A DNA stretch of 64,000 nucleotides from Plantimonas leprariae (GTDB lineage: Bacteria > Pseudomonadota > Alphaproteobacteria > Rhizobiales > Rhizobiaceae). Of this stretch, positions 10,100 to 18,797 are shown in pieces. Below the pieces are notes generated by a model. That model did no database searches. It was not told the DNA's origin and was given only the letters and a program-made list of their open reading frames with translations. Position numbers and translations under genes: made by a program. The stretch spans positions 115,349 through 179,348 of the forward strand of contig NZ_VZDO01000011.1 in assembly GCF_008802405.1 (NCBI RefSeq), read 5' to 3'. Within the stretch, counting starts at the first letter, position 1; each line of letters starts with the position of its first letter.

Positions 10100-10114
10100 G
10101 AACAGATAGTGAAC
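10100..10114. promoter_or_regulatory. LexA (SOS) box, alphaproteobacterial GAAC-N7-GAAC type
   Basis: GAAC-AGATAGT-GAAC is an exact match to the direct-repeat LexA operator of alphaproteobacteria. It lies 65 bases upstream of the imuA start and in the divergent region with the DnaQ-like exonuclease. The imuA-imuB-dnaE2 cassette is a known SOS target in this class. Confidence 0.9.
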
Positions 10115-10178
10115 GCTTTCGTCGGCGATTCGCGCCGCCCCGAAGGATCCGACCAGCGCATGGGAGTTCGCTCCGCCG

Positions 10179-10940
10179 ATGCCGTTCCCGGCGATCCCGC
10201 TCACGTTGCCCGAGTTGCGCGAGCGCGTCCGGCGCCTAGAGGGTGGCGACCGTCGGTTGCGCGGCGCGCTGCCGTTCGACGTCGGGGAGATCGACCGGCG
10301 GCTACCGGGCGGCGGCTTGGCGCTCGGCTCGCTGCACGAGGTGGCGGGAGGCGGCAACGGCGCGGTGGACGGGGCGGCGGCGGCCCTGTTCGCGGCCGGC
10401 GTCGCGGCGCGCACGAAGGGTCCGGTGCTGTGGTGCGTCGTGCGGCAGGACCTGTTCGCACCGGCGCTCCAGCAGGCGGGCCTGCTTCCGGGACGGGTGA
10501 TCTTCGTGGAGGCGGGGGACGAGCGGGAACTGCTCGGCTCGTTCGAGGACTGCCTGCGGCACGGCGGCCTCGGCGCGGTGGTGGCGGAGGTCGCCAAGCT
10601 GTCGATGACCGCCTCGCGCCGCCTCCAGCTCGCGGCGGAAGGATCGGGTACGATGGCGCTCGCCCTCCGGCGCTGGCGGCGGCAGACGGAAGCCGCCGAC
10701 TTCGGCCAGCCGACAGCGGCGGTGACGCGCTGGCGGGTTTCGGTCATGCCGTCGGCGCCGTTGCCCGTGCCGGGCGTCGGACGGTCGCGATGGCTCCTCG
10801 AACTGATCCGCTGCCGAGCCGGGGAGTGCGCCGACTTCGAGGTGGAAGCCTGCGATGACCAGGGTCGCATCGCTCTGGCTGCCCCGCTGGCCGACCGATC
10901 GGCTCCGGCGGACCTCGCCCGGCACCGCGCCGCCGGCTGA
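10179..10940 (+). CDS. imuA: ImuA, SOS mutagenesis accessory protein (RecA-like)
   Basis: A 253-residue RecA/SulA-like protein of the ImuA family, which acts with ImuB and DnaE2 in damage-induced translesion synthesis. The family N-terminus LPFDVGEIDRRLPGGGLALG, then SLHEVAGGG, is followed by a degenerate RecA-like core; no good Walker A is visible. It is the first gene of the cassette downstream of a LexA box. Its last 86 bases overlap imuB in another frame, suggesting coupled translation. Confidence 0.88.
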   Translation: MPFPAIPLTLPELRERVRRLEGGDRRLRGALPFDVGEIDRRLPGGGLALGSLHEVAGGGNGAVDGAAAALFAAGVAARTKGPVLWCVVRQDLFAPALQQAGLLPGRVIFVEAGDERELLGSFEDCLRHGGLGAVVAEVAKLSMTASRRLQLAAEGSGTMALALRRWRRQTEAADFGQPTAAVTRWRVSVMPSAPLPVPGVGRSRWLLELIRCRAGECADFEVEACDDQGRIALAAPLADRSAPADLARHRAAG

Positions 10941-12375
10941 GGTGCCGCTCGTTCTCGTCGGCCGGGACGGCAACCGCCGCACGGCCGTCGCGCTCGACCG
11001 CGCCGCCGAAGCGGCCGGCCTCTCCATCGGCATGCCGACCGCGAAGGCGCAGGCACTCCTTCCGGGCCTCGCGGTGCTGGAGGCCGATCCGGTCGGCGAT
11101 GCGGCGGCCCTCGAGCGCCTCGCGATCTGGGCGCTGCGTTTCTCGCCCGTGGTCGCGGCTGACCCACCGGACGGCCTCGTGATCGACACGACGGGCGCCG
11201 ACCACCTGCACGACGGCGAGGAGGCGATGCTGCATCGCCTTGTCGAGCGGTTCGATGCTTCGGGGCTGGAAGCGCGTGCCGGGGTTGCCGACACGTGGGG
11301 CGCGGCGCACGCGGCTGCCCGCTTTGCCGGCGCGCGCCAAGTGATCGTCGACGAGGGAGCGGGCAGGGAGGCTCTCGCCGGGCTGCCCGTCGCGGCGCTG
11401 CGGCTCGACGCGCGCACGGTGATGGACCTGCATGTCCTCGGCTTCCGGACGGTGGGTGACGTCGCGAGCCAACCGCGGGCGCCATTGACACAACGCTTCG
11501 GCCCGGCGCTCGGCCGGCGCCTCGACCAAGCCTTCGGGGCCGTTCCCGAACCCATCGACCCCGTGCGCTCGCCCGACCTCGTGGAAGTGCGTCGCGCCTT
11601 CCCAGAGCCGATCGGCGCCCCCGAGACCATCGCGCGGTACACGGGCAAGCTCGTCGCCGCGCTCTGCGCCGAACTGGAACCGCGCGGCCTCGGCGCCAGG
11701 CGGCTCGACCTGCTGTTCACCCGCGTCGACAACCGCGTCGAGGCGATCCGTGTCGGCACCAGCCAGCCGGTGCGCGACGTGCGCCGCCTGACGCGCCTGC
11801 TCTGCGACCGGATCGAGACCGTCGATCCCGGCTTCGGCATCGAAACGATGCGGCTCGCCGCGACGCTGGCCGAACCACTGGGCGCGAAGCAGGCGGTATC
11901 CCCGCTGGTTGCCGAGCCTGAAGCCGACCTCGCCGGTTTGGTCGACGTGTTGGCGAATAGGATCGGCGAGCGGCGCCTGTATCGCTTTGCCCCGGTCGCC
12001 AGCGACGTGCCGGAGCGGTCCGTCACGCGGATCGGCGCGCTCAATCCCGACGACGGCGCCGCTTGGCACGACCACTGGCCGCGACCTTCGCGCCTGCTGC
12101 CCCGGCCGGAGCCGGTGGAGACCATGGCGCTCCTCCCCGACCATCCGCCGAACTGGTTCCGCTGGCGCGGCGTGCGGCGACGGGTGCGGCGCGCCGACGG
12201 ACCGGAGCGGGTGTTCGGCGAATGGTGGAAGCGGGAGGCCGAACTCACGACGGCCCGCGACTACTTCCGGGTCGAGGACGACGCCGGGGAACGGTACTGG
12301 CTCTACCGCGAGGGTGACGGCGAGCACCCGGAGACCGGCTCGCAGCGCTGGTTTCTGCACGGTATCTTTGGATGA
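10855..12375 (+). CDS. imuB: ImuB, Y-family DNA polymerase-like protein
   Basis: A 506-residue ImuB: a Y-family polymerase fold that in characterised systems lacks the catalytic acidic residues and serves as the beta-clamp-binding hub joining ImuA and DnaE2. It starts ASLWLPRWPTDRLRR, with blocks TAVALDRAAEAAGLSIGM and GVADTWGAAHAAARFAG typical of the family. The C-terminal region EWWKREAELTTARDYFRVED closes the protein at the usual length. It overlaps imuA by 86 bases and dnaE2 by 4 bases (12372-12375). Confidence 0.92.
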   Translation: MTRVASLWLPRWPTDRLRRTSPGTAPPAEVPLVLVGRDGNRRTAVALDRAAEAAGLSIGMPTAKAQALLPGLAVLEADPVGDAAALERLAIWALRFSPVVAADPPDGLVIDTTGADHLHDGEEAMLHRLVERFDASGLEARAGVADTWGAAHAAARFAGARQVIVDEGAGREALAGLPVAALRLDARTVMDLHVLGFRTVGDVASQPRAPLTQRFGPALGRRLDQAFGAVPEPIDPVRSPDLVEVRRAFPEPIGAPETIARYTGKLVAALCAELEPRGLGARRLDLLFTRVDNRVEAIRVGTSQPVRDVRRLTRLLCDRIETVDPGFGIETMRLAATLAEPLGAKQAVSPLVAEPEADLAGLVDVLANRIGERRLYRFAPVASDVPERSVTRIGALNPDDGAAWHDHWPRPSRLLPRPEPVETMALLPDHPPNWFRWRGVRRRVRRADGPERVFGEWWKREAELTTARDYFRVEDDAGERYWLYREGDGEHPETGSQRWFLHGIFG

Positions 12376-13226
12376 GCGGCGGGAGCACGGAGGCCGATCC
12401 ATCGAGACCGCCAGTGCTGCGGCCCAACGCGCCACCCTATGCCGAGCTTCAGGTCACGACGCACTTCTCGTTCCTGCGCGGCGCGTCGGGCTGCGAGGAA
12501 CTGTTCGCCGCGGCGGCCGTCCTCGGTATCCGGGCGCTCGGCGTCGTGGACCGCAACTCGCTCGCCGGCATCGTTCGGGCGCACGAGGCAGCCAAGACCT
12601 GCGGCGTCCGCCTCGTCGTCGGCTGCCGCCTCGACCTCGACGGCGGCCCCCCGGTTCTCGTCTACCCGACCGACCGCGCCGCCTACTCGCGGCTCTGCCG
12701 CCTCCTGACGCTCGGCAAGGGCCGCGGCGGCAAGGCACGCTGCGTCCTCAACTTCGACGATCTCGCCGCGCACGGCGAGGGCTTGCTCGCTGTCCTCGTG
12801 CCGGACGAAGCGGACGAGGCGACGGCGGTCCATCTGCGTCGGCTCCGCGATACCTTCGGCGACCGCGCCTACCTCGCCCTGACGCTCCGCCGCCGGCCGA
12901 ACGACCAGCTTCGCCTGCACGGACTGTCCGAGATGGCCGCCCGGCTCGGCGTTGCCACCGTCGTGACGAACGACGTGCTGTTCCATTCCCCCGACCGCCG
13001 CATCCTCCAGGACGTCGTCACCTGCATCCGCGAGCGAACGACGATCAACGCCGCTGGCTTCCGCCGCGAACGCCACGCCGACCGCTACCTGAAGCCCCAG
13101 GAGGAGATGCATCGCCTCTTCGCCCGGTATCCCGACGCGCTTCGGCGGACAATGGAGATCGCGAATCGCTGCCGCTTCTCGATGGACGAGCTCGCGTACC
13201 AGTACCCGGAGGAGCGGCAGTTCCCC
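12372..13226 (+). pseudogene. dnaE2: Error-prone DNA polymerase DnaE2/ImuC, 3'-truncated
   Basis: Residues 1-281 are a clean DnaE2 N-terminus: the PHP domain starts at AELQVTTHFSFLRGASGCEE and runs through VVTNDVLFHSPDRRILQDVV to NRCRFSMDELAYQYPEE. Homology then stops at ~13214. From 13227 the plus frame is the antisense of an MFS transporter gene. The usual protein exceeds 1,000 residues, so palm, fingers, tau-binding and OB regions are all absent, and the product could not be a polymerase. The frame stays open to 14339 only because the antisense frame lacks stops. There are no internal stops or frameshifts, so the break is recent or is an assembly join. Confidence 0.88.
13215..13226. other. 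Rearrangement or assembly junction
   Basis: Twelve bases between the last codon recognisable as dnaE2 (plus strand, ending ~13214) and the last recognisable codon of the opposing MFS gene (minus strand, ending ~13227). Both genes lose their 3' ends here. No insertion sequence, direct repeat or target duplication is visible at the join. Confidence 0.8.
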
Positions 13227-14192
13227 GAACAGGTCGGCATAGGGCAGGAGCAGCGTGAACGGCAGCGGTCCGACGATCGACAGCCAGACGATCCGGTAGC
13301 GGCCGATCCGGTCGCCGACGACGCCGCCGACGAGGACGCCGACCGCCGAGGCGATGAAGATGACGAACAGCATCATCTGCGAGGTCTGGACCGACACCTC
13401 GAAGCGCTCGATCAGGTAGAAGGTGTAGAACGACCGGAAGCTCTCGAGATATGCGAGCTTCGAGGTCATCAGGACGCAGAGCACCCCGAGCCCGAACAGC
13501 GCCGGCCCGCGCGACCGCGGCGTCGCGCCGCCGCGTGCGTGGGCGTGCGCCGCCAGCGCGTCGAACCGCTTCCGGATCGCGCCCTGCCGGCCGCCGGTCC
13601 ACGTCAGCAGCGCCATGCCGAGGACGGCCATCGCGGCGAAGAGTGCGAGGCTCGACTGGCCGCGCGGCACGATGACGAGGGCGGCCAGCAGCGGCCCGAG
13701 CGCGCCGCCGATCTGGCCGCCCACCTGGAAGATGCCCTGCGCCAGCCCCTGCCGCCCGCCGGAGGCATAGCGGGCGGCGCGCGTCGCCTCCGGGTGGAAG
13801 ATCGACGAGCCGATGCCGACGAGCGAGACCGAGACGAGGATCAATGGGTAGCTCGACGCGAAGGCAAGGCTGAGCAGCCCGGTGAGGGTGGCGATCATGC
13901 CGACGGCGCCGGAATAGGGCAGGGGATGGCGGTCGGTGTAGATGCCGATCACCGGCTGGAACAGCGCCCCGGCGATCTGGAAGGTCAGGGTGATGGCGCC
14001 GATCCGGGCGAAGTCGAGCGCGAACCGGTCCTTCAGGATCGGGTAGATCGCCGGGATCAGCGACTGCGCCGCGTCGTTCAGGAGATGCGACAGGCCGAGC
14101 GCCACCAGCACCGCCATGTACACCTGCGGGCGCGCCGCGGATGCTTCCGGGATGTCGGCTTCGGCCTCAACCGGCAGGGTGCTCATCGCCAT
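13227..14192 (-). pseudogene. MFS transporter (fosmidomycin-resistance/Fsr type), 3'-truncated
   Basis: About 322 residues of a major-facilitator exporter resembling the Fsr fosmidomycin-resistance family: LGLSHLLNDAAQSLIPAIYP at TM1, QPVIGIYTDRHPLPYSG in the first cytoplasmic loop, and GVVGDRIGRYRIVW before TM9-10. It reads to LPYADLF and then abruptly becomes antisense dnaE2 (GELPLLRVLV). Family members run to roughly 400 residues, so the last two or three helices are missing. ATG 14192 lies behind GAGGGGAG and overlaps the end of the upstream DapA-family gene by 26 bases; ATG 14186 is possible. Confidence 0.83.
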
Positions 14193-15108
14193 CCGTACTC
14201 CCCTCGTCTTGCGCGTTGGCGCGGTCGATTTGCCGGACCGCCGCCGCGACGCGGCCGAGCTCCGCGGACGGCAGCGGCAGCACCGGGCGCGGCGGAGCGA
14301 TCCCGGCGAAGCCCAGCACATCGGCGACCGCGTACATGACGCGAAAGCTGCCGTAAGTCCTGAACAGGTCCCACAGCGGCCGGAAGGCGTCGTCGAGCCG
14401 CCTCATCTCGGCGAAATCGTCCTGTATGGCGGCGCGCGTCAACGCAAGCGCCGTTGCCGGAAGCAAGCCCGCGACGACGCTGTACCATGCGTCGCAGCCG
14501 GCGAGCAGCGCGTCCGCCGCGCCCCAGTCGCCGCTGTATCCGACCGCGAAGCTGTCCGGTGTCCGGGCGCGCAGCCGCGCCAGTTCGCCCGCATGGTCGC
14601 CATCGGCCGGCAACGGCAGCTTCACCGCCGCGACGTTCGGCAGTTCGGCGAGCCGCGCGACGAGGTCGACGGTGAACGCGAACTTCGTGGTGCCGGGGTT
14701 GTCGTAGATGCAGAGCGGCAACTCGCCGGCCTCCGTGACCGCTACGAAGTGGCGGAACACCTCCTCGTCCGTCAGCGGCAGGTAGGACATCGGCGCCAGC
14801 AGGAGGCCGTCGGCGCCGGCGGATCGAGCGTCCCGGGCGAGCGCCACGGCCTCGGCGGTCGTCAGCGCACCGACGCCGACGACGATCGGCACGCGGCCGC
14901 CGACGCGTTCCACGGCGACGCGCAAGGTGCGCTGCCGCTGCTCGCGCGTCAGGTAGGCGTAGCCGCCGGTGCTGCCGAGCAGGCCGATCGAGTCGGCCCC
15001 AGCCGCGACGATGCGATCGAGGAAGCAGCCGAGCATCGCTTCGTCGACTTCGCCCGCCTCGTCCAGCGGCGTCAGCGGAAACGCCGACAGGCCCCGAAAC
15101 AGCGTCAT
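14167..15108 (-). CDS. DapA-family (dihydrodipicolinate synthase-like) aldolase/lyase
   Basis: A 313-residue class I aldolase of the DapA/NAL superfamily. It keeps the tyrosine motif CIYDNPGTT and the Schiff-base lysine in VAAVKLPLP, with GLLGSTGGYAYLT at the substrate loop. It is not obviously the lysine-biosynthetic enzyme: no lysine genes are near and the gene is paired with an MFS transporter. Uptake and aldol cleavage of a keto-acid is thinkable but unproven. ATG 15108 gives the usual start MTLFRGLSAFPLTPLD; ATG 15138 and a longer frame to 15216 are alternatives. Confidence 0.85.
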   Translation of the reverse strand: MTLFRGLSAFPLTPLDEAGEVDEAMLGCFLDRIVAAGADSIGLLGSTGGYAYLTREQRQRTLRVAVERVGGRVPIVVGVGALTTAEAVALARDARSAGADGLLLAPMSYLPLTDEEVFRHFVAVTEAGELPLCIYDNPGTTKFAFTVDLVARLAELPNVAAVKLPLPADGDHAGELARLRARTPDSFAVGYSGDWGAADALLAGCDAWYSVVAGLLPATALALTRAAIQDDFAEMRRLDDAFRPLWDLFRTYGSFRVMYAVADVLGFAGIAPPRPVLPLPSAELGRVAAAVRQIDRANAQDEGSTDGDEHPAG

Positions 15109-15377
15109 GCCCAAGGTCGCTTCATATCCGTGATCCATCGCGAAAGCTTCGAAGGTGCAGTCGTCGGTCCCCGCCGGAGCGATCTGCGCCCTGCGACTCG
15201 ATGACGACCGAACCATCTGAACAAGCGAGGGTTATATCTGCTCGGACACATCGCCGGCTATCCTATGGAAGCGCGATGCCCGGCAAGTTCCCCTCACCGT
15301 TCGATCGCGGCGAGCGTCGATTGCAAATGGGAACGGTGGGTGCCTGCGATATCTGCAACATACGGATCAGGACGTTC

Positions 15378-16379
15378 ATGAAGACAGTGGTGGTGACGGG
15401 CGCGAGCGCCGGGATCGGCTTGGCGATCGCCGAGCGGTTCGCGAGCGCCGGCTGGCAGGTGGCCGTCCTCGCCCGCGACGAGGCGCGCCTCACGCAAGCG
15501 ACGGCGATGCTCGAACGCCACGGCGGGCGAGTGCTTGGTCTGCCGGTCGATGTAGCCGACGCAAGCGCCGTGAATGCCGCCGCCGACCGCGTCGCGACCG
15601 AGCTCGGCGGCATCGACGCCTGGGTCAACAACGCCATGTCGACCGTCGTGGCGCGGGCCCACGAGATCACGCCGGACGAGTACGCGCGCGTCACCGCGAC
15701 CACGTATCTGTCGCAGGTGCACGGGACGCTGGCGGCTCTGCGGTACATGCGGGAGAGGAACCGCGGCGCGATCGTGCAGGTCTCGTCCGGCCTTGCGATC
15801 CGCGCGGCGCCGCTCCAAGCGGCCTATTGCGGGGCGAAGGCCGCCGTTGGCGGTTTCACGGACTCGCTGCGCGCCGAGCTCATCGCCGACCGCTCGGCGG
15901 TGACGCTGACGGTCGTCTACCTGCCGGCGGTGGACACGCCTCAGCCGGGCTGGGCGCGAAACCGAACGGGCCGCGAGCAGGTTCTGCCCGATCCGCTGTT
16001 CGACCCGCGCCTGTGCGCCGAGGCCGTGTTCTCTGCGGTCGAGGATCCGCAGCGCGAGATCTGGGTCGGACGCTCGACGGTGATGATGGCCATCGCCCAG
16101 GTCGCCGTGCCCGCCTACGCCGACAGAAAGGCGGCGGAGATGATCGACTCGATGCAAGGTGCGCCGATGCCGGCGCGGGACGGCAACCTCGATGCAACCG
16201 TTCGGGGTCCCGCGCGGATCGATGGCGAGGGCGGCTCGCGGACCATCCGGAGCCGGCATGAGTTCCTGACCAGCCGGCAGCTCGATTTGATCAAGGCCGG
16301 CGCGGTCGGCGGTCTGCTGGTCGCGGGCGCCGCGGCACGCTCGGTCCTGCGTCGGGCGCTGCCGGACCTTCGCCGTTGA
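15378..16379 (+). CDS. SDR-family oxidoreductase
   Basis: A 333-residue classical short-chain dehydrogenase/reductase. The nucleotide motif TGASAGIGLA sits at the N-terminus and the catalytic pair YCGAK (YxxxK) at about residue 150. After the ~250-residue core there is an extension ending in a probable membrane segment (AGAVGGLLVAGAAARSVL). The ATG at 15378 is favoured over longer in-frame starts back to 15201 because the SDR fold begins directly at MKTVVVTGAS. Its stop overlaps a possible TTG start of the next SDR. The substrate is unknown. Confidence 0.88.
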   Translation: MKTVVVTGASAGIGLAIAERFASAGWQVAVLARDEARLTQATAMLERHGGRVLGLPVDVADASAVNAAADRVATELGGIDAWVNNAMSTVVARAHEITPDEYARVTATTYLSQVHGTLAALRYMRERNRGAIVQVSSGLAIRAAPLQAAYCGAKAAVGGFTDSLRAELIADRSAVTLTVVYLPAVDTPQPGWARNRTGREQVLPDPLFDPRLCAEAVFSAVEDPQREIWVGRSTVMMAIAQVAVPAYADRKAAEMIDSMQGAPMPARDGNLDATVRGPARIDGEGGSRTIRSRHEFLTSRQLDLIKAGAVGGLLVAGAAARSVLRRALPDLRR

Positions 16380-16501
16380 GCGGGCGCTCTTTCCCGGTTG
16401 CGCGGAGCGGTGGGCGAGCGGCGCACGACCTCTCGCGCGCCATCCGACCGACGAACTCGCTGCGTCATGGCGACCGAACAGCGGGAAAGGCGAAGCGCAG
16501 C

Positions 16502-17509
16502 TTGAGACTCGTACAGAGGCCGCTCGGCGAACAGGTCATTGTCGTCACGGGTGCCAGCTCCGGCATCGGGCTGGCGACGGCGCGAGCCGCGGCCCGCCGT
16601 GGTGCGGCCGTCGTGCTCGCGGCGCGCAGCGGCGAGACGCTGGAGCGGGTCGCCCACGAGATCGAGGCCGACGGGGGACGGTGCGCGGCGGTCGTCGCCG
16701 ACGTGTCGGTGGAGACGGACGTGCGTCGCATCGCGCAGACCGCGGTCGAGCGCTTCGGCGGTTTCGACACCTGGGTCAACAACGCCGGCGCTGCCGTCTA
16801 CGACACGCTGACGGACATGCCGATCGAGGAGCACCGGAAGACGTTCGAGACGAACTACTGGGGCACCGTCTACGGCTCGCTCGTCGCGGTTCGGCACTTC
16901 CGTGAGCACCCCGGCGGCGGCACGCTTGTCAACGTCGGCTCGGTCAATGGCGACGTCGCGGTGCCGTATCTTTCCGCCTACGGCGCGACGAAGCACGCGG
17001 TGAAGGGGTTCACGAACGCGCTGCGCATGGAACTCCTGTACGAGCGGGCGCCGGTGCAGGTAACGCTGATCAAGCCGTCCGGCATTGCGACGCCGTTCCC
17101 GCAGCACGCCCGCTCGCGGATCGGCGCCGAGCCCCGCGTCGTGCCGCCGCTCTATGCGCCCGAACTCGTCGCCGACGCGATCCTCCATGCCGCGACTCAC
17201 CGAGTACGCGACCTGACGGTCGGCGCCGCCGGCCGCATCGTCGCCGCGGCGGCTGCGATCGCGCCGAACCTGATGGACCGGGTGCTGGCCTTCGCCGTAC
17301 CGCCGGTGACGCGTTCTTCCCATCCGCTAACGACGACGGACAACCTCGAGCAGGGCGGCAGCGGCGGCGAAGTGCACTACCCGTACTTCCGCGGCTTGCC
17401 GTTCAGCCTGCACACGGAGGCGATGAAACGACCACTTGCGACCGCCGTGATCGCGGCCGGCGTGGCCGCGGTTGCGTTGGGCTGGGTCCGGCGGCGCGCG
17501 GGCCGTTGA
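16502..17509 (+). CDS. SDR-family oxidoreductase with C-terminal membrane tail
   Basis: A second SDR, about 335 residues from TTG 16502. It has TGASSGIGLATARAAARRGA at the cofactor site, the NNAG motif as WVNNAGAAVYD, and catalytic YGATK. The C-terminus carries a short hydrophobic helix (TAVIAAGVAAVALGWV), like the preceding SDR, so the two may be a membrane-tethered pair. The family normally begins a few residues before QVIVVTGAS, which fits TTG 16502 (after GAAAGG). A TTG at 16376 overlapping the previous stop would add 42 arginine-rich residues of no visible homology, so the start is uncertain. Confidence 0.83.
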   Translation: MRLVQRPLGEQVIVVTGASSGIGLATARAAARRGAAVVLAARSGETLERVAHEIEADGGRCAAVVADVSVETDVRRIAQTAVERFGGFDTWVNNAGAAVYDTLTDMPIEEHRKTFETNYWGTVYGSLVAVRHFREHPGGGTLVNVGSVNGDVAVPYLSAYGATKHAVKGFTNALRMELLYERAPVQVTLIKPSGIATPFPQHARSRIGAEPRVVPPLYAPELVADAILHAATHRVRDLTVGAAGRIVAAAAAIAPNLMDRVLAFAVPPVTRSSHPLTTTDNLEQGGSGGEVHYPYFRGLPFSLHTEAMKRPLATAVIAAGVAAVALGWVRRRAGR

Positions 17510-17567
17510 ACCATCAACCGACCCGCCCTGTTCTCCGATCACGAATCCCACCGACGAGGCGACGCGC

Positions 17568-18743
17568 ATGAAGGCTTTGACCTGGCACGGCACGAACGAC
17601 ATCCGCTGCGACAGCGTGCCCGACCCGAAGATCGAGGGCGAGCGCGACGTCGTCATCAAGGTGACGAGCTGCGCGATCTGCGGCTCGGACCTCCATTTGA
17701 TGGACGGGCTGATGCCGACCATGAAGAGCGGCGACATCCTCGGCCACGAATTCATGGGCGAGGTCGTGGAGGTCGGTTCGCCGAACCACCGGCTGAAGAA
17801 GGGCGACCGCATCGTCGTACCGTTCAACATCAACTGCGGCGAATGCCGCCAGTGCAAGCTCGGCAACTATTCCGTCTGCCAACGCTCCAACCGCAATGCC
17901 GCGATGGCGATCGAGCAGTTCGGCTACCCGACCGCCGGGCTGTTCGGCTATTCGCACCTCACCGGCGGCTATAGCGGCGGCCAAGCCGAATACGTCCGCG
18001 TGCCGATGGCCGACGTCGCGCCGATGGTGGTGCCGGAGGGCCTCTCCGACGAGGAGGTGCTGTTCCTCACCGATATCTTCCCCACCGGCTACCAGGGGGC
18101 CGAGCACTGTGAGATCAAGGGCGGTGAGATCGTCGCGATCTGGGGCATGGGCCCGGTCGGCCTCTTCGCGGTGCAGTCGGCGAAGGTGCTCGGCGCCGAG
18201 CGCATCATCGCCATCGAGACGGTGCCGGAGCGCATCGCGCTCGCTAAGATGGCCGGCGCCACCGACATCGTCGATTTCGCCGAGGAGGACGTCTACGAGC
18301 GCATCCTCGAGATCAGCAAGGGCGAAGGCGCGGACGCGGTGATCGACTGCGTCGGCATGGAAGCGGACGCGGGCCACGGGCAGGCCGGCGTGTTGAGCGC
18401 CTTGAAGGAGAAGGTGCTGCCGAGCGAGCGCACCTTCGTGCTCGATCAGGCGATCCGGGCGGTGCGCCCATGCGGCATCGTCTCGGTGCCCGGCGTCTAC
18501 GGCGGGCCGGTGACCGTCAACATGGGCCAGATCGTCCAGAAGGGGCTGACGCTCAAAAGCGGCCAGACGCACGTCAAACGCTACCTCGAGCCGCTGACCA
18601 AGCTGATCCAGGACAGACAAGTCGACACGACCTTCCTCATCACCCACCGCAGCACCGACCTCGCCGACGGACCGGATCTTTACAAGCTGTTCAAGGAGAA
18701 GCAGGACGGCTGCGTGAAGGTCGTGTTCCATCCGGGCGGCTAA
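17568..18743 (+). CDS. Zinc-dependent alcohol dehydrogenase (Tdh/formaldehyde dehydrogenase-like)
   Basis: A 391-residue medium-chain dehydrogenase. The catalytic zinc region is CAICGSDLHLMDG plus GHEFMGEVVEVG; the four-cysteine structural zinc loop is CGECRQCKLGNYSVC; the NAD fold is GMGPVGLFAVQSAKVLGAE. Its length and the long insert before the Rossmann domain (SHLTGGYSGGQAEYVRVP) resemble glutathione-independent formaldehyde dehydrogenase and sorbitol dehydrogenase relatives. It follows the two SDRs by 58 bases and may share their transcript. It converges on the DUF2325 gene. Confidence 0.9.
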   Translation: MKALTWHGTNDIRCDSVPDPKIEGERDVVIKVTSCAICGSDLHLMDGLMPTMKSGDILGHEFMGEVVEVGSPNHRLKKGDRIVVPFNINCGECRQCKLGNYSVCQRSNRNAAMAIEQFGYPTAGLFGYSHLTGGYSGGQAEYVRVPMADVAPMVVPEGLSDEEVLFLTDIFPTGYQGAEHCEIKGGEIVAIWGMGPVGLFAVQSAKVLGAERIIAIETVPERIALAKMAGATDIVDFAEEDVYERILEISKGEGADAVIDCVGMEADAGHGQAGVLSALKEKVLPSERTFVLDQAIRAVRPCGIVSVPGVYGGPVTVNMGQIVQKGLTLKSGQTHVKRYLEPLTKLIQDRQVDTTFLITHRSTDLADGPDLYKLFKEKQDGCVKVVFHPGG

Positions 18744-18797
18744 CCGACGGACGACGGGAATCGGGATTGTCACAAGCTCGGACACATCGATCCTGGC

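Noticed and set aside
12372..14339. The full 655-codon plus-strand frame as one chimeric DnaE2-like protein
   Set aside because: Only residues 1-281 match DnaE2; the remainder is antisense MFS sequence rich in Glu, Arg and Gln, without domain character.
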